DNA of 64,000 bases from Rhinopithecus roxellana (lineage: Eukaryota > Chordata > Mammalia > Primates > Cercopithecidae): assembly GCF_007565055.1 (NCBI RefSeq), contig NC_044554.1, positions 142,537,463 through 142,601,462 on the forward strand. Direction: 5' to 3'. A model generated the notes under the pieces. It ran no database searches, was not told the origin of the DNA, and saw only the letters and a list, made by a program, of their open reading frames with translations. Each line of letters opens with the position of its first letter. Position 1 is the stretch's first letter. Below are positions 49,843 through 60,750 of the stretch, piece by piece. Made by a program: the position numbers and the translations under genes.

Positions 49843-50144
49843 GCCGGGCGTGGTGGCTCACGCCTGTAATACCAACACTTTGGGAGGCTGAGGCAGGTGG
49901 ATCACCTGAGGTCAGGAGTTCGAGACCAGCTTGGCCAACATGGTGAAACCCTGTCTCTATAAAAAAAATTACCAAAATTAACAGAACGTGATGGCGGCTG
50001 CCTGTAACAATCCCAGCTACTAGAGAGGCTGAGGCAGGAGAATCACTTGAACCCTGGAGGCAGAGGTTGCAGTGAGCTGAGATCGAGCCACTGCACTCCA
50101 ACTTGGGTGACAGAGGGAGACCCTGTCTCAAAAAAAAAAAAAAA
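49843..50144 (+). mobile_element. AluS
   Basis: Full length, 'gccgggcgtggtggctcacg' to a 15-base A run. Confidence 0.92.
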
Positions 50145-50319
50145 GCAACTATCTTTACCTCATAAACTTTTGAGAATGGGTGATATTATGCAAATACGAT
50201 ATTATGCATGCTGATTTGTATTTATTCAGCAATATGTTGCTGCCTTGCACACCCATGAGTGTTATACTGGATGATTCTAAAAAGAATTAAAGCCAAACGG
50301 ATGTTAAAGAATATTTAGA

Positions 50320-50609
50320 GGCCGGGGGTGGTGGCTCACGCCTGTAATTCCAGCACTTTGGGAGGCCGAGGTGGGCAGATCACTTGAGGTCTGGAGTTCG
50401 AGACTAGCCTGACCAATGTGGAGAAACCCCGTCTCTACTAAAAATACAAAATTAGCTGGACATAGTGGTGGGTGCCTATAATCCCAGCTACTCAGGAGGC
50501 TGAGGCAGGAGAATTCCTTGAACCTGGGAGTCGGAGGTTGCAATGAGCCTAGATCGTGCCATTGCATTTCAGCCTAGGCGACAAGAGTGAAACTCTCAGG
50601 GGGAAAAAA
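50320..50609 (+). mobile_element. AluS
   Basis: Full length; duplication aaagaatatt (50306-50315 and 50610-50619). Confidence 0.92.
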
Positions 50610-51313
50610 AAAGAATATTAGGCTGTTTGCAGTTGTTGCTATTATAAACAACAGTTATGAATGTCTGTATGCACCTATCTTTGTGCTTTTACCTGATTAC
50701 ATCTTTATCTACTTAGCAAGGGATTAATGGATTAAATAAAAGATGGAGACATTTTTATCTATCTCCATTTACCTAGCTGAGAGAGAAAAAGTCTTCAAAA
50801 GGAACATTATGTTAATATTTTATCAAAAATTATGAGTTCCTATTTACATACATCTTTAACAATGTTAGCTACCTAATTTCATCAGTTTTCTAGATCTCTG
50901 TAAATTAGGTAAGTGATAAGTATTTTCATTTTAAAACTTTGATAGTGGAGTTGAATATTTCCTAACATATTATTGACTTCTAGTATTTCATTAATTATGA
51001 TATATTTTTATCAGAGTGATTTTCAGCGAGTTTTGGTTCTTGTCAAAGTCACGTGATTGTAGTAGTCACTTATATGGACCCTTTTCAGACTGAGTGACCT
51101 CCAGGCAGCACTGTTGGCCCTTTTGTCATTCTTGAACTCTTTTATTTTCTTCCCTTACATAAGACCACTTAGACCTCCTCCTACCTCTCTGGATGCCACT
51201 TCTTACATTACTCCTGGGTTCCGTGATTAACCACCTCTCCATATAAAATTATCTGTGTACTTTGTATTGAGTTTTCTTAAAATTTCATGTACCATGATCA
51301 GCAGATTTATATC

Positions 51314-52207
51314 TGCAGCCCAGATTTCTTTTTTTGTTTTTTGTTTGTTTGTTTGTTTGTTTTTGCAGTTACAAGATTTAATAGAGTGAAAACAGAGCTC
51401 CCATACAGAGAGGGGACCCAAAGAGGGTAGCTGTTGCTGGCTCGAATGCCTGGGTTTATATCCCGATCATTGTCCCTCCTGCTGTGCTCTCAGGCGATAG
51501 ATGATTGGCTGTTTCTCAGGCAATAGATGATTGGCTATTTCCTTACCTCCTGTTTTTGCCTAATTAGCATTTTACTGAGCTCTCTACTACCTGATTGGTC
51601 GGGTGTGAGCTAAATTGCAAGCCCCATGTTTAAAGGTGGATGCGGTCACCTTCCCAGCTAGGCTTAGGGATTCTTAGTCGGCCTAGGAAATCCAGCTAGT
51701 CCTGTCTCTCAGTCCCCACTCTCAACAGGAAAACCCAAGTGCTATTGGGGAGGTTGGCCGACGACCGCTCTAACTACTTCCTGCAGAACTGGGGTATAGT
51801 AGATGTTGTGCAGTTGAGATTTCCTTGGGAGGGGTGCCTTTGATGTCATTAACATCGGAACATGAGCTAGCAGGCCAGTCCAGGGGTTTGTGGTAGATCT
51901 TAGTCATGGACTGCATCTGGGACTCCATTTGTATTTAAGAACCATTTGTAGTTTTACAGCTTCGATTCTGGAAGAGACAGAATTAACAAGGAGGTTAAAG
52001 ATACAGGGATTGAAATGTATGGCCCGCAGTGCAGAGAATTATTTCTTTGGTACACTTCACAGGCCCTGACTATCTGCTTGATAGTTTTGAAAAGGCCTGG
52101 TCCAGTAAATAATAATTTGGCCATCTGATGGGTGCTATCAATGCCTAAGTGAAAGGTTTGGTGAAGGGTTTTAAGCAATTTCCATTGGTTAGTGCAGCCC
52201 AGATTTC
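51314..52207 (-). mobile_element. HERV-W (HERV17) L1-mobilised processed retrocopy, 5'-truncated
   Basis: On the minus strand, in order: a 5'-truncated internal region with remnants of the integrase zinc-binding region (about 52190-52030), a fragment matching the 3' end of env (about 52030-51745), a polypurine stretch, and the U3-R part of an LTR17-type LTR (51711-51365). A poly-A tail with scattered C follows (51364-51329). An ATTAAA signal lies at 51382-51377, 12 bases before the tail. A 15-bp direct repeat, tgcagcccagatttc, flanks both ends (51314-51328 and 52193-52207). A tail at the R end and long duplications are the hallmarks of L1-mediated retrotransposition. All coding regions are truncated or deleted; one cysteine of the zinc motif is substituted. 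Confidence 0.85.
51365..51711 (-). repeat. LTR17 U3-R segment of the HERV-W retrocopy
   Basis: The LTR begins TGAGAGACAGG at 51711 on the minus strand and stops at the R/poly-A junction at 51365, lacking U5. It carries CCAAT boxes, two of them inside a 26-bp tandem duplication (51489-51514 and 51515-51540). Confidence 0.85.
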
Positions 52208-52426
52208 ACTTCTTCACTCCATGTCTATACATTCAAGAAGAACATAGGGCCAAATGTTTGGTATGACTTGCTTAGCATAAGCTGTACAACATCAGATGTC
52301 TGCTGAATCCGGACACGTAATGTAAGGATTGAAGCCAGCTAGGTGCATTCTTCTTATATAAATACTTTGTTTAATTATTATGTAGAAATTTTCTAGACAC
52401 TCACAATTTATCTTCTTCCATTGTTC

Positions 52427-52671
52427 TTTTTTTTTTTTTTTTGATGTTGTCCAGGCTGGAGAGTTGGCTCACTGCAACTTCTGCCTCCTGGGATCAGGCA
52501 ATTCTCTTGAGTAGCAGGGATTACAGGCATGTGCCTGCACGTCCAGCTAATTTTGTATTTTTAGTAGAGACGGGGTTTCCACCATGTTGACTAGGCTGGT
52601 CTCAAACTCCTGATCTCAGGTGATCTGTCCCAAAGTGCTGGGATTACAAGCATGGGCCACCACGCCCAGTC
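52427..52671 (-). mobile_element. AluS with internal deletions
   Basis: T run, then a shortened body; flanking ccattgttctt on both sides. Confidence 0.88.
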
Positions 52672-53013
52672 CCATTGTTCTTAAAGCAGCAGCTATCTTG
52701 GTCTTTCAATATTACCTTGTGTATAGTAAATACAATAAATAATATATTAAGTTTACTTCTACCTTGAGAAAAACAGCAGGCACTCCAAAAACATTAGAAA
52801 TGGCAAACAATACTTGGTCCTAATATCAGCAAAAATTTTAATGCAAGCTGTAGCAATATTATTAATATGTAATAAGTGTTTTATTTCATTAAACAATGTA
52901 ACTTTAAAAACATACCTCTCAAAAGTCTGTAGTTTCACTATCAAACTTTTCAGTTTTGTAATTTCTATCAAAAGCAATAGCAATAATTAGCCTAGAGTTT
53001 TTTTAGAAGATTA

Positions 53014-53261
53014 TTATCTAAGTTTGTTCCATATCAGGGGAACCAGCCCCCAATATTTCAACGTAGGTTCTTTTCTATTTTCCCTAAGTGTTGGCTGGTC
53101 TGAGAAATAAAGAGAAAGAGTACAAAAGAAAGAAATTTTATCTAAGTTTGTTCCATATCAGGGGAACCAGCCCCCAATATTTCAACGTAGGTTCTTTTCT
53201 ATTTTCCCTAAGTGTTGGCTGGTCTGAGAAATAAAGAGAAAGAGTACAAAAGAAAGAAATT
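53014..53261. repeat. Perfect 124-bp tandem duplication across LTR/host junction
   Basis: Copy 1 (53014-53137) and copy 2 (53138-53261) are identical. The unit consists of 18 bp of host flank, including the gttcca duplication, plus the terminal 106 bp of the LTR, so it arose after the LTR inserted. Confidence 0.95.
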
Positions 53262-53470
53262 TTACAGCTGAGTCTCTGGGAGTGACATCACATGTTGGCC
53301 TGAGCCGCAAAACCAGCAAGTTTTTATTAGCGATTTTCAAAGGGGAGGGAGTATACAAATAGGGTGTGGGTCACAGAGATCACATGCTTCAAAGGCAATA
53401 AAATATCACAAGGCAAATGGGGACAGAGCAAGATCACAAGGCCAGGGCAAACTTAGAATTACTGATGAAG

Positions 53471-53800
53471 GGCCGGGCGCGGTGGCTCAAGCCTGTAATC
53501 CCAGCACTTTGGGAGGCCGAGACGGGCGGATCACGAGGTCAGGAGATCGAGACCATCCTGGCTAACATGGTGAAACCCCGTCTCTACTAAAAAAAAAACT
53601 ACAAAAAACTAGCCGGGCGAGGTGGCGGCGCCTGTAGTCCCAGCTACTCGGGAGGCTGAGACAGGAGAATGGCGTGAACCCGGGAGGCGGAGCTTGCAGT
53701 GAGCTGAGATCCGGCCACTGCACTCAGCCCGGGCGACAGAGTGAGACTCCGTCTCAAAAAATAAAATAAAATAAAATAAAATAAAGAAAGAAAGAAAGAA
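53471..53800 (+). mobile_element. AluY of Old World monkey type (AluYR-like) inside the LTR
   Basis: A full-length young Alu with a 16-bp target-site duplication, agaattactgatgaag (53455-53470 and 53801-53816). It carries the variants 'ggctcaagcctg' and 'gagatccggccactgcac' that I associate with cercopithecid AluYR subfamilies. The tail is (AAAAT)n then (AAAG)n. Confidence 0.9.
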
Positions 53801-54350
53801 AGAATTACTGATGAAGGCCCATGTCCTGCTGGGCACACATTGTCACTGATAAACATCTTAACAGGAAACAGAGTTCGAGAGCAGACAACCAGTCTGACTA
53901 GAATTTCTTCAGGCTGGAGTTTCCCAATCCTAACAAGCCTGGTGGCACTGCAGGAGAACAGGGCTTATTTCATGAACCCTTATCTACAACTGCGTAAGAC
54001 GGACACTCCCAGAGCGGCCATTTTAGAGACCTTCCCCTGGGAATGCATTCATTTTCCCAGGGTTATTCCTTGCTGAGAAAAGAATTCAGTGATATTTCTC
54101 CTATTCGCTTTCTGAAAGAAGAGAAATATGACTCTGTTCTGCCCAGCCCCGCAGGCAGTCTGACTTTATGGTTATCTCTCTTGTTTCCTGAAAATCACTG
54201 TTGTCCTGTTCTTTTCAAGGTGCCCAGATTTCATATTGTTCAAACACACATGCTTCGCAAACAATTTGTGCAGATAACGCAATCATCACAGGGTCCTGAG
54301 GCGATATACATCCTCAGCTTATGAAGATGATAGGATTAAGAGATTAAAAT

Positions 54351-54520
54351 AAAGACAGGCATAGGAAATTATAAGAGTATTGATTGGGGAAGTGATAAAT
54401 TTCCATGAAATCTTCACAATTTATGTTCAGAGACTGCAGTAAAGACAGGCGTAAGAAATTATAAAAGTATTAATTTAGGGAACTAACAAATGTCCATGAA
54501 ATGTTCACAATTTATGTTCT
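54351..54520 (-). repeat. About 90-bp tandem repeat inside the LTR
   Basis: Two diverged copies begin aaagacaggc at 54351 and 54441, and each contains tccatgaaat followed by ttcacaatttatgtt. The divergence suggests an old duplication typical of the family, not a recent local event. Confidence 0.8.
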
Positions 54521-55684
54521 TCTGCCGTGGCTTTAGCCGGTCCCTCCATTCGGGTTCCCTGTCTTCCCGCAACAGTTCCAGGTGGTTATATTCATTTAAA
54601 AGGACTAATTAAATCTCATGCATAAATTAATTGAGTGAAAATAGACTCCTGAAGGGGCTGACTTCTCCAAAAACTAATTTACTTACTAAACTGTATGCTG
54701 AAGTCTGAAGCCCATAGAGGGGATGATAAGCTAAGGAAAGTATAACTCAATTGAATTCTCATTTGCCTATGTCTGCTAAAAAAGGTGACTATGGGTGGCC
54801 CTTTTAATCCAGAGATCTGAAATCACAAGTTAAATCAAGGTGATTATACACTAATACACAAACAAATAAAGGGAGTGGCTAATGAGTAGAGAGTGTTTGT
54901 CTTTTCAGCTTTGACCATTGTTGTATCCTTGGTGCCTAGCACAGTAGCTGGTGTAAGTATATATGCTACAAACATTTGTTGTGTATATGAAAGATATTAA
55001 GCTAACTGCTCAAACCTTCTACCTTAATTACAACAAAGTAAAATTAGAAAACAAAAATTCCTAATGTTCTCATTCTGCTCTTCTAATCAACTAATGCTTC
55101 TAATGGCTACCACTGAAACTTACAGGAGGACCCTTTGAATATGGAAAGTTAGTTGAAGAAAAAGGCATCTAATCTATTGAGTCCATGGGAAAAAAAATGA
55201 GAGAGAATAAAATAATTTATTCTAGCTAACATAGCTGTTGGGTGATTAAATTCAAATAGCGAGCATCAGAGTCCATGCTATTCAACCAGTCATGGATAAG
55301 TGGGTTAGTGAAGGAGGAAGCAATTGTAATAGCTACTCAAGTAGAAAGCAAAAAGATCTATGAGTCAGGTCTGGTCAGTTCTGTAATTGGTGATACTTAG
55401 GTAGAGTATCCACAAAATACTTGCGAAATGTTAGCAAGCCTGAAGAAACAACTATGTCCTGGAGGGGGAAGTATCTGGCGTTGCATTGAGAATAATGAAT
55501 TTAAATTTACTGAATAAAGGTTGTTCTTTGCTTCCATGATTAAGAATATACTTTGGAAAGAACCAGACTTATAGCGATAGGATGTGGTGAAGGTGAGGAT
55601 GTGGAACTAAAATGAAGTACACTATGGTGGGAGCATGAAATGAAACAACTAATTTATATTATATTGGAAACATGAAGTATACAA

Positions 55685-55980
55685 GGCCAAGTACAGTGGC
55701 TTAAGCCTGTAATCCCAGCACTTAGGGAGGGTGAGGCGGGCGGATCACAAGGTCAGGAGTTCGAAACTAGCCTGACCAACATGGTGAAATCCCGTCTCTA
55801 CTAATACTATAAAAATTAGTTGGGCATGGTGGTGCATGCCTGTAATCCCAGCTACTCAGGAGGCTGAGGCAGGAGAATCGCTTGAACCCGGGAGGTGGAG
55901 GTTGCAGTGAGCCAAGATTGTGCCACTGCACTCCAGCCTGGATGACAGAGCAAGACTCCGTCTCAAAGAAAAGGAAAAAA
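55685..55980 (+). mobile_element. AluS, 171 bp before BZW2 exon 4
   Basis: Full length, from 'ggccaagtacagtggcttaa'; G/A-mixed tail. Confidence 0.92.
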
Positions 55981-56151
55981 TATACAGCAACACGTGTACA
56001 TCTATATGTGTCATTCTTTGACATTTTATGTGACTCTTAGATTTTACATCTACTTGCATTATTTTCTTTCATTTGCCAGAATCGATCTGTTCTGCAAATG
56101 CTGTTCTCAATTTCAGTATTATCCTAACTATAATTACCTTTCTCTTTTCAG

Positions 56152-56255
56152 CCCCTGGAGGAACACGCATAGATGATGGTGACAAGACCAAGATGACCAA
56201 CCACTGTGTGTTTTCAGCAAATGAAGATCATGAAACCATCCGAAACTATGCTCAG
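56152..56255 (+). CDS. BZW2: BZW2 exon 4
   Basis: This 104-bp exon follows the acceptor tctcttttcag and ends in CAG before the donor GTAGAG. With one base from exon 3 it encodes 35 codons, APGGTRIDDGDKTKMTNHCV through ETIRNYAQ, which match the BZW family. It ends in phase 0. Confidence 0.98.
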
Positions 56256-56415
56256 GTAGAGCCTATTGAGAGATTGCCCTTGAGTCAGAAAGGAAGCATT
56301 TGAAGAGGATTGAGGAAAACTCTATAGAAGCTCTACAGCCCAGCCACTTTTTAAATAGGAATCTTAGAAAAAGCCTTTAAACATGAAAATAATGGGCACC
56401 AAAACTACAAAAATA

Positions 56416-56706
56416 GGCCTAGCAGCGTGGCTTGAACATATAATCCCAGCACTTTGGCCATGGCGAGTGGATCACTTGAGGTCAGGAGTTTGTGACCAGC
56501 CTGGCCAACGTGGTGAAACCCCATCTCTACTAAAAAATACAAAAATTAGCTGGATGTGGTGATGGGTGCCTGTAATCCCAGCTACTTGGGAGGCTGAGGC
56601 AGGAGAATCACTTGAACCCGGAAGACAGAGGTTACAGTGAGCCGAGATCGTGCCACTGCTCAACCTGGGTGACAGAGTGAGACTCCATCTCAAAACAAAA
56701 CAAAAA
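56416..56706 (+). mobile_element. AluS
   Basis: Near full length with a small deletion in the left monomer; flanking actacaa(a/g)aata. Confidence 0.9.
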
Positions 56707-57463
56707 GAACTACAAGAATATAATACTTTTTCTTTTCTTTTTTTTTTTTTTTTTGTTAACCTCTCATGGGAATTTATTCTTGGATCAGGAGAATTCGTTT
56801 TTCTTGTATACATGTCAAAGAATATGTGAGTATTAGTGTAAATTGAAAATAAAATTTGGGATTTTAATGTAATTTATTTCTTTTGCTTATTGTGTGTGAA
56901 TTCCCTGCCTGGGTCATTCTTTCCCCATAAAGGGCAATTATTATTTTTACTCTTGGACTCCATCTTGATTACATTAGGAAACGAATACACCAAGAGTTGT
57001 AAGTAGGAGTATAGCCTGTGTGTAGGAGAAAAAGGAACTAGATTAAGAAATCATTTCCACAGTTATTACAATAACCAATATTTACAAAATCCCCATTTAA
57101 ATAAAAACATCATTCCATTTAAGACTGTCTAGATCCTAATAACAGTTGCAAACTGTGCTTCACAGTTCTAACATGACCGTAGGGGCCAGTCATCCTTTAT
57201 TGCCAGTAAATTGTAACATTTTTTCCTCATCTGCTAGAAACATATTTGTTGTTTACCTAGAATAGAATCTGTCCTGCACTTTGCTCTCCTCCCCATCACA
57301 TCATTATCTAAGTGGTTATATCTTTATAATGAATGAATTTGTTTCATCTTACATGTACATTTTGATCATATTTGTTCCCCTAGGTCATGGTAGCATCTTT
57401 GAAATGCTTATAGTTTTTATATTACGTGTGAGCCTGTGTAACTATACACTTTTTTTATTGTAG

Positions 57464-57481
57464 ATCTATGGTGTCATTACG
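57464..57481 (+). other. Candidate 18-nt in-frame microexon in BZW2 intron 4
   Basis: The sequence cactttttttattgtag directly precedes 18 bases (ATC TAT GGT GTC ATT ACG) that are followed by the near-consensus donor gtaagt. Because exons 4 and 5 meet in phase 0, inclusion would insert six residues (IYGVIT) between YAQ and VFN. I know of no annotated isoform with it, and the match could be chance. Confidence 0.35.
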
Positions 57482-57551
57482 GTAAGTTTCTATACCTCCT
57501 TCTGTGTCTTTTTGGTTGACCTAATATTTAATGGTTCTGTTTTATGTTTAG

Positions 57552-57617
57552 GTCTTCAATAAACTCATCAGGAGATATAAGTATTTGGAGAAGGCATTTG
57601 AAGATGAAATGAAAAAG
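57552..57617 (+). CDS. BZW2: BZW2 exon 5
   Basis: This 66-bp, frame-preserving exon encodes 22 codons (VFNKLIRRYKYLEKAFEDEM plus KK). The acceptor is tttatgtttag and the donor is GTAAAA. It begins and ends in phase 0, so skipping it would remove 22 residues without a frameshift. A splice-site-flanked 18-nt segment lies 70 bp upstream (57464-57481). Confidence 0.98.
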
Positions 57618-57687
57618 GTAAAAATTCAAATATAATGCCTATCTGATTTATAGTAATGAAATGGAGGTGGATACAAATTTTATAAGT

Positions 57688-57986
57688 GGCCGGATGCGAT
57701 GGCTCACATCTGTAATCCCAGCACTTTAGGAGGCCGAGATGGGTGGATCACAAGGTCAGGAGTTCAAGACCAGCCTGACCAAGATGCTGAAATCCCGTCT
57801 CTACTAAAAACACAAAAATTATGCAGGCGTGGTGGCCTATAATCCCAGCTAATCGGGAGGGTGAGGCAGGAGAATCACTTGAACCCCGGGCGGCAGAGGC
57901 TTCAGTGAACCAAGATTGCTCCACTGCACTCCAGCCTGGGCGACAGAGCGAGACTCCATCTCAGAAAAAATAATAATAAAATAAAA
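57688..57986 (+). mobile_element. AluS, 70 bp after BZW2 exon 5
   Basis: Full length, from 'ggccggatgcgatggctcac'; (AAT)n tail. Confidence 0.9.
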
Positions 57987-58364
57987 GTTTACATGTACAA
58001 TGATATTCCAAAAGTGCCATATACGTGGTAACATGTAGTGAGTTTTTAATAAATGTTTGGTAAATAAATGAGTATGAAAGATCATTATCTAAAAGCTATA
58101 GGAAGAAATATGTGATTATTCTGGACTTTTTCCATTAATATTTAATGTAAGACAGTGTGCTTTATTCAGTAAGAATAGTTTTACGGGGTATAATCTCTGA
58201 CCGTGCAGAGGTTAAAATGAAAACTAGAATCAAGAGAAAGTGATTTAAGTAGTTAAAGCCTATGAAAGAACATAGCACAGCAGCTAATGTTCAGCAAAAT
58301 TCTTTAATTCTATGCAGTTTAGCAAAGGAAATGGAAGCACCTCTTTGGAGATGGAGTGTATGGG

Positions 58365-59220
58365 TGTAAATCTCAGTAGTCTTTCTCATCAGTGAGATAG
58401 CTGTAGTAAGAAGATATACCTTATGGTTGTTGTGGGAATATATGAAATAACATATAAGGAGCTCAGTGTAGTAATTGGTCTCTAGTCAAATCAACAGTAG
58501 CATCTCCTTAAAGATGTCTTCTTTAGAGTAATTGCATGTTCCCTCTTCCAGTTTGTAACTCCTCTGTTTATATATAGCACCACTACCTTTACCTGTTTCA
58601 GATTTGTTCGTTACTTTGTCATTGTTTCCAGTTTTAGATATCTATCTAAAGTAAAACACCAAGTAACCATAACATATACTTACTTCTTCCCTACTTACTC
58701 TCCCCACTCCTCCCCACACTAACCGCCCTCCACCCCACCCAGTTTAAAGTGGTTCCATGTATAATATTGAAGAGCAATTTGACAATAGTCATTAAAAGAA
58801 ATGTTTCTTATATAACCCATGCCCCAGCCTTCATGGATTTATAAGAATCCATTAGCATGGATATTATAAAGCTGTATGTATAAAGGTGTCACCACAGTAT
58901 TGAAAAATAGCCTAAATGTTCGTTGGTGGGAGATGAAGACTGGTTAATTAATTTACAATCTATACAGTGGAAAACTATGCAGTCTTTTATACATGTAGGC
59001 ATAACTACATGTATTAATAAGGGAAAATTCCCATGACAAATTAAATGGAAATGCGAGGTGCAAAGCAACCATTTGGTAGTAGTTTGACCTGGGGCAGGCA
59101 AATTACTTAATATCTTTGTACCTTAGTATTCTTTTCTGTAATCGGAGATGGAGCCTGTTGTAGTTATTAATACACATAAAGTGATCAGAAGAGTTGTCTG
59201 GCCCACTCAACAAGTTTTAG
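58365..59220 (+). repeat. Two MIR-like fragments with weak L1-like sequence between
   Basis: MIR-like pieces are at about 58365-58500 ('ggttgttgtgggaatatatg') and 59085-59220 ('aaattacttaatatctttgt'). Between them, 58770-59050 has a faint old L1 3' character. Confidence 0.45.
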
Positions 59221-60699
59221 CTATCATTAGCATGTAATACAGTGAAAAACAATATGTGTGTATACATGTAATTATGTTTTAATGTTGATTAATATAATTG
59301 AGCAATGTGGTTATTTTTATGATGACCTAATTTTTATGCCATTTCTATGTGATTAAGTATATTTTAAATGAATATGGTCATATGCGTGAACTTGAAGAAG
59401 TGGTGTTAAAATTTTATTTTAGAGGCTATTTTTTATTATTCTCATTTAAATGTTATTTTTATAATGGAGAAAAAGGACAAATTGACAAACTGTCTATACT
59501 TATGTTAGTTCTTTCATTCTTCCCCATTCTTGATGCTCCTTGGAGCTTAAGCCTTTGAAACCCTCATTCCCTCACTCCCTGGCACTTACTTAGATGTTAA
59601 CTTCTTTTTAATTTGTTGAGAATTTAATAGGTATAAATTGAGAGGCGAATGGACTGGTTTGGTTCCAGTTCTGCCACTTGCACATAATGTAAATAATCTA
59701 TAATGTAATAATCCTTAAATTATTGGGGAATAGTAAGTTAATATTTTCTTACCCCCTACGCAGCTAGTGGAATAATCATGTCATCAGGATGGAGACACTT
59801 AAGTCTCTATCAATGCCAGTGAATTTTACATTGGCACAAAATAATGGAAAATCAGCAAGGCTCCTGTAGTGATAGTGGCCCCTGAGGAATTTCCATGGCA
59901 AGCCTAATAACTGGTGAAATGGAGAAAGTACCAGTAAAATGTAGTCAAAGCACAAAGCAGAGGAGGAGAGTTAGGAGAGAGAAGGACATCCCACAGGGCT
60001 AACTACTATAGGAAAATATAATATAAGAAGTGGGTTTTTGTTTTGTTTGCTTTGAGCTTACATTGAAATTTTTCTAGGGTTGCTACTTTTTCAGTTCCCT
60101 GCCTCTGGGGCAAGAGAATCTAAAAGTGTACCCAAAAAACATCAAGAACCTAGAAAACCCCTTTCTGCCTCAACAGTCTTCTTTTGAAGACTGTTGTATT
60201 CTGTGAGCTCAGAAAAGTATATATTAAATGTCAAAAGCTTAACTTCGACTCTTTCCTGGTTTTTTGTTTTTTGTGGGGCTTTTTATTTGTTTCTGTTTTT
60301 GCCGTAAAAATTCTATTCAGAGAAAATGGGCATATGTAGCAGAGGAAGAGGTGGTCACCCAAAGAAGTGGAAAAACTTGAAAAACAATACATTTCAGAAA
60401 ACATGTCCATCGTGTATACTTAACCCTTTTGCATGCACATAGTCAAACATAAATCCATCTGTTTACATATCATCCAAATATCTCTTTTCCTTTCCGTGAA
60501 TGTTATCTACAGCTGTGAGTAAATGAACTGAGAAGAAAGGAACCTGCCTGCCTGCTCAAGTCACTTTCCACAGCATCCAATTATCATGAAATGAATTACT
60601 ATGCTTTGCATATGACCTTCTGTGTGTGTGCCACGTAGCCATGGATGTTCACACTGTTTATCTTCCCACTTCAGTCCTTTGCTTCATAGACATGGTTCC

Positions 60700-60717
60700 T
60701 TTTTTTTCTTTTCTTTT

Positions 60718-60749
<32 letters not shown>
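60700..60749 (+). repeat. Long poly-T/CT tract at the BZW2 exon 6 acceptor
   Basis: About 50 bases, almost all T, with an uninterrupted terminal run of about 29, ending nine bases before the exon 6 boundary. It probably serves as the pyrimidine tract. Confidence 0.9.

Positions 60750-60750
<1 letters not shown>

Larger units (their letters stand above)
53032..54574 (-). mobile_element. MER11-type (ERVK) solo LTR, antisense, interrupted by an Alu
   Basis: The minus strand begins TGTTGCGGG at 54574 and ends CCCCTGATA at 53032. A 6-bp target-site duplication, gttcca, flanks it at 53026-53031 and 54575-54580, as expected for ERVK integrases. Sequence layout and length (about 1.1 kb without the Alu and the duplication) recall the MER11 family. 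No internal retroviral region is present, so this is a solo LTR from recombination. It contains a roughly 90-bp internal tandem repeat (54351-54520) and an Alu at 53471-53800. Its last 106 bp are duplicated with host flank. Confidence 0.8.
48659..56151. other. BZW2 intron 3
   Basis: This 7.5-kb intron carries Alus at 49843, 50320, 52427, 53471 and 55685, the HERV-W retrocopy (51314-52207) and the MER11-type LTR (53032-54574). The gaps 48700-49800 and 54600-55650 are AT-rich and unassigned, apart from an L2-like end near 54900-54990. Confidence 0.7.
56256..57551. other. BZW2 intron 4
   Basis: This 1.3-kb intron contains one plus Alu (56416-56706), a CT/T-rich tract (56728-56754) and the candidate microexon at 57464-57481. 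The rest is unassigned. Confidence 0.75.

Noticed and set aside
51954..52178. 74-codon minus-strand frame with retroviral similarity as a possible gene
   Set aside because: It is a truncated, mutated remnant within the HERV-W retrocopy, running through a deletion junction.
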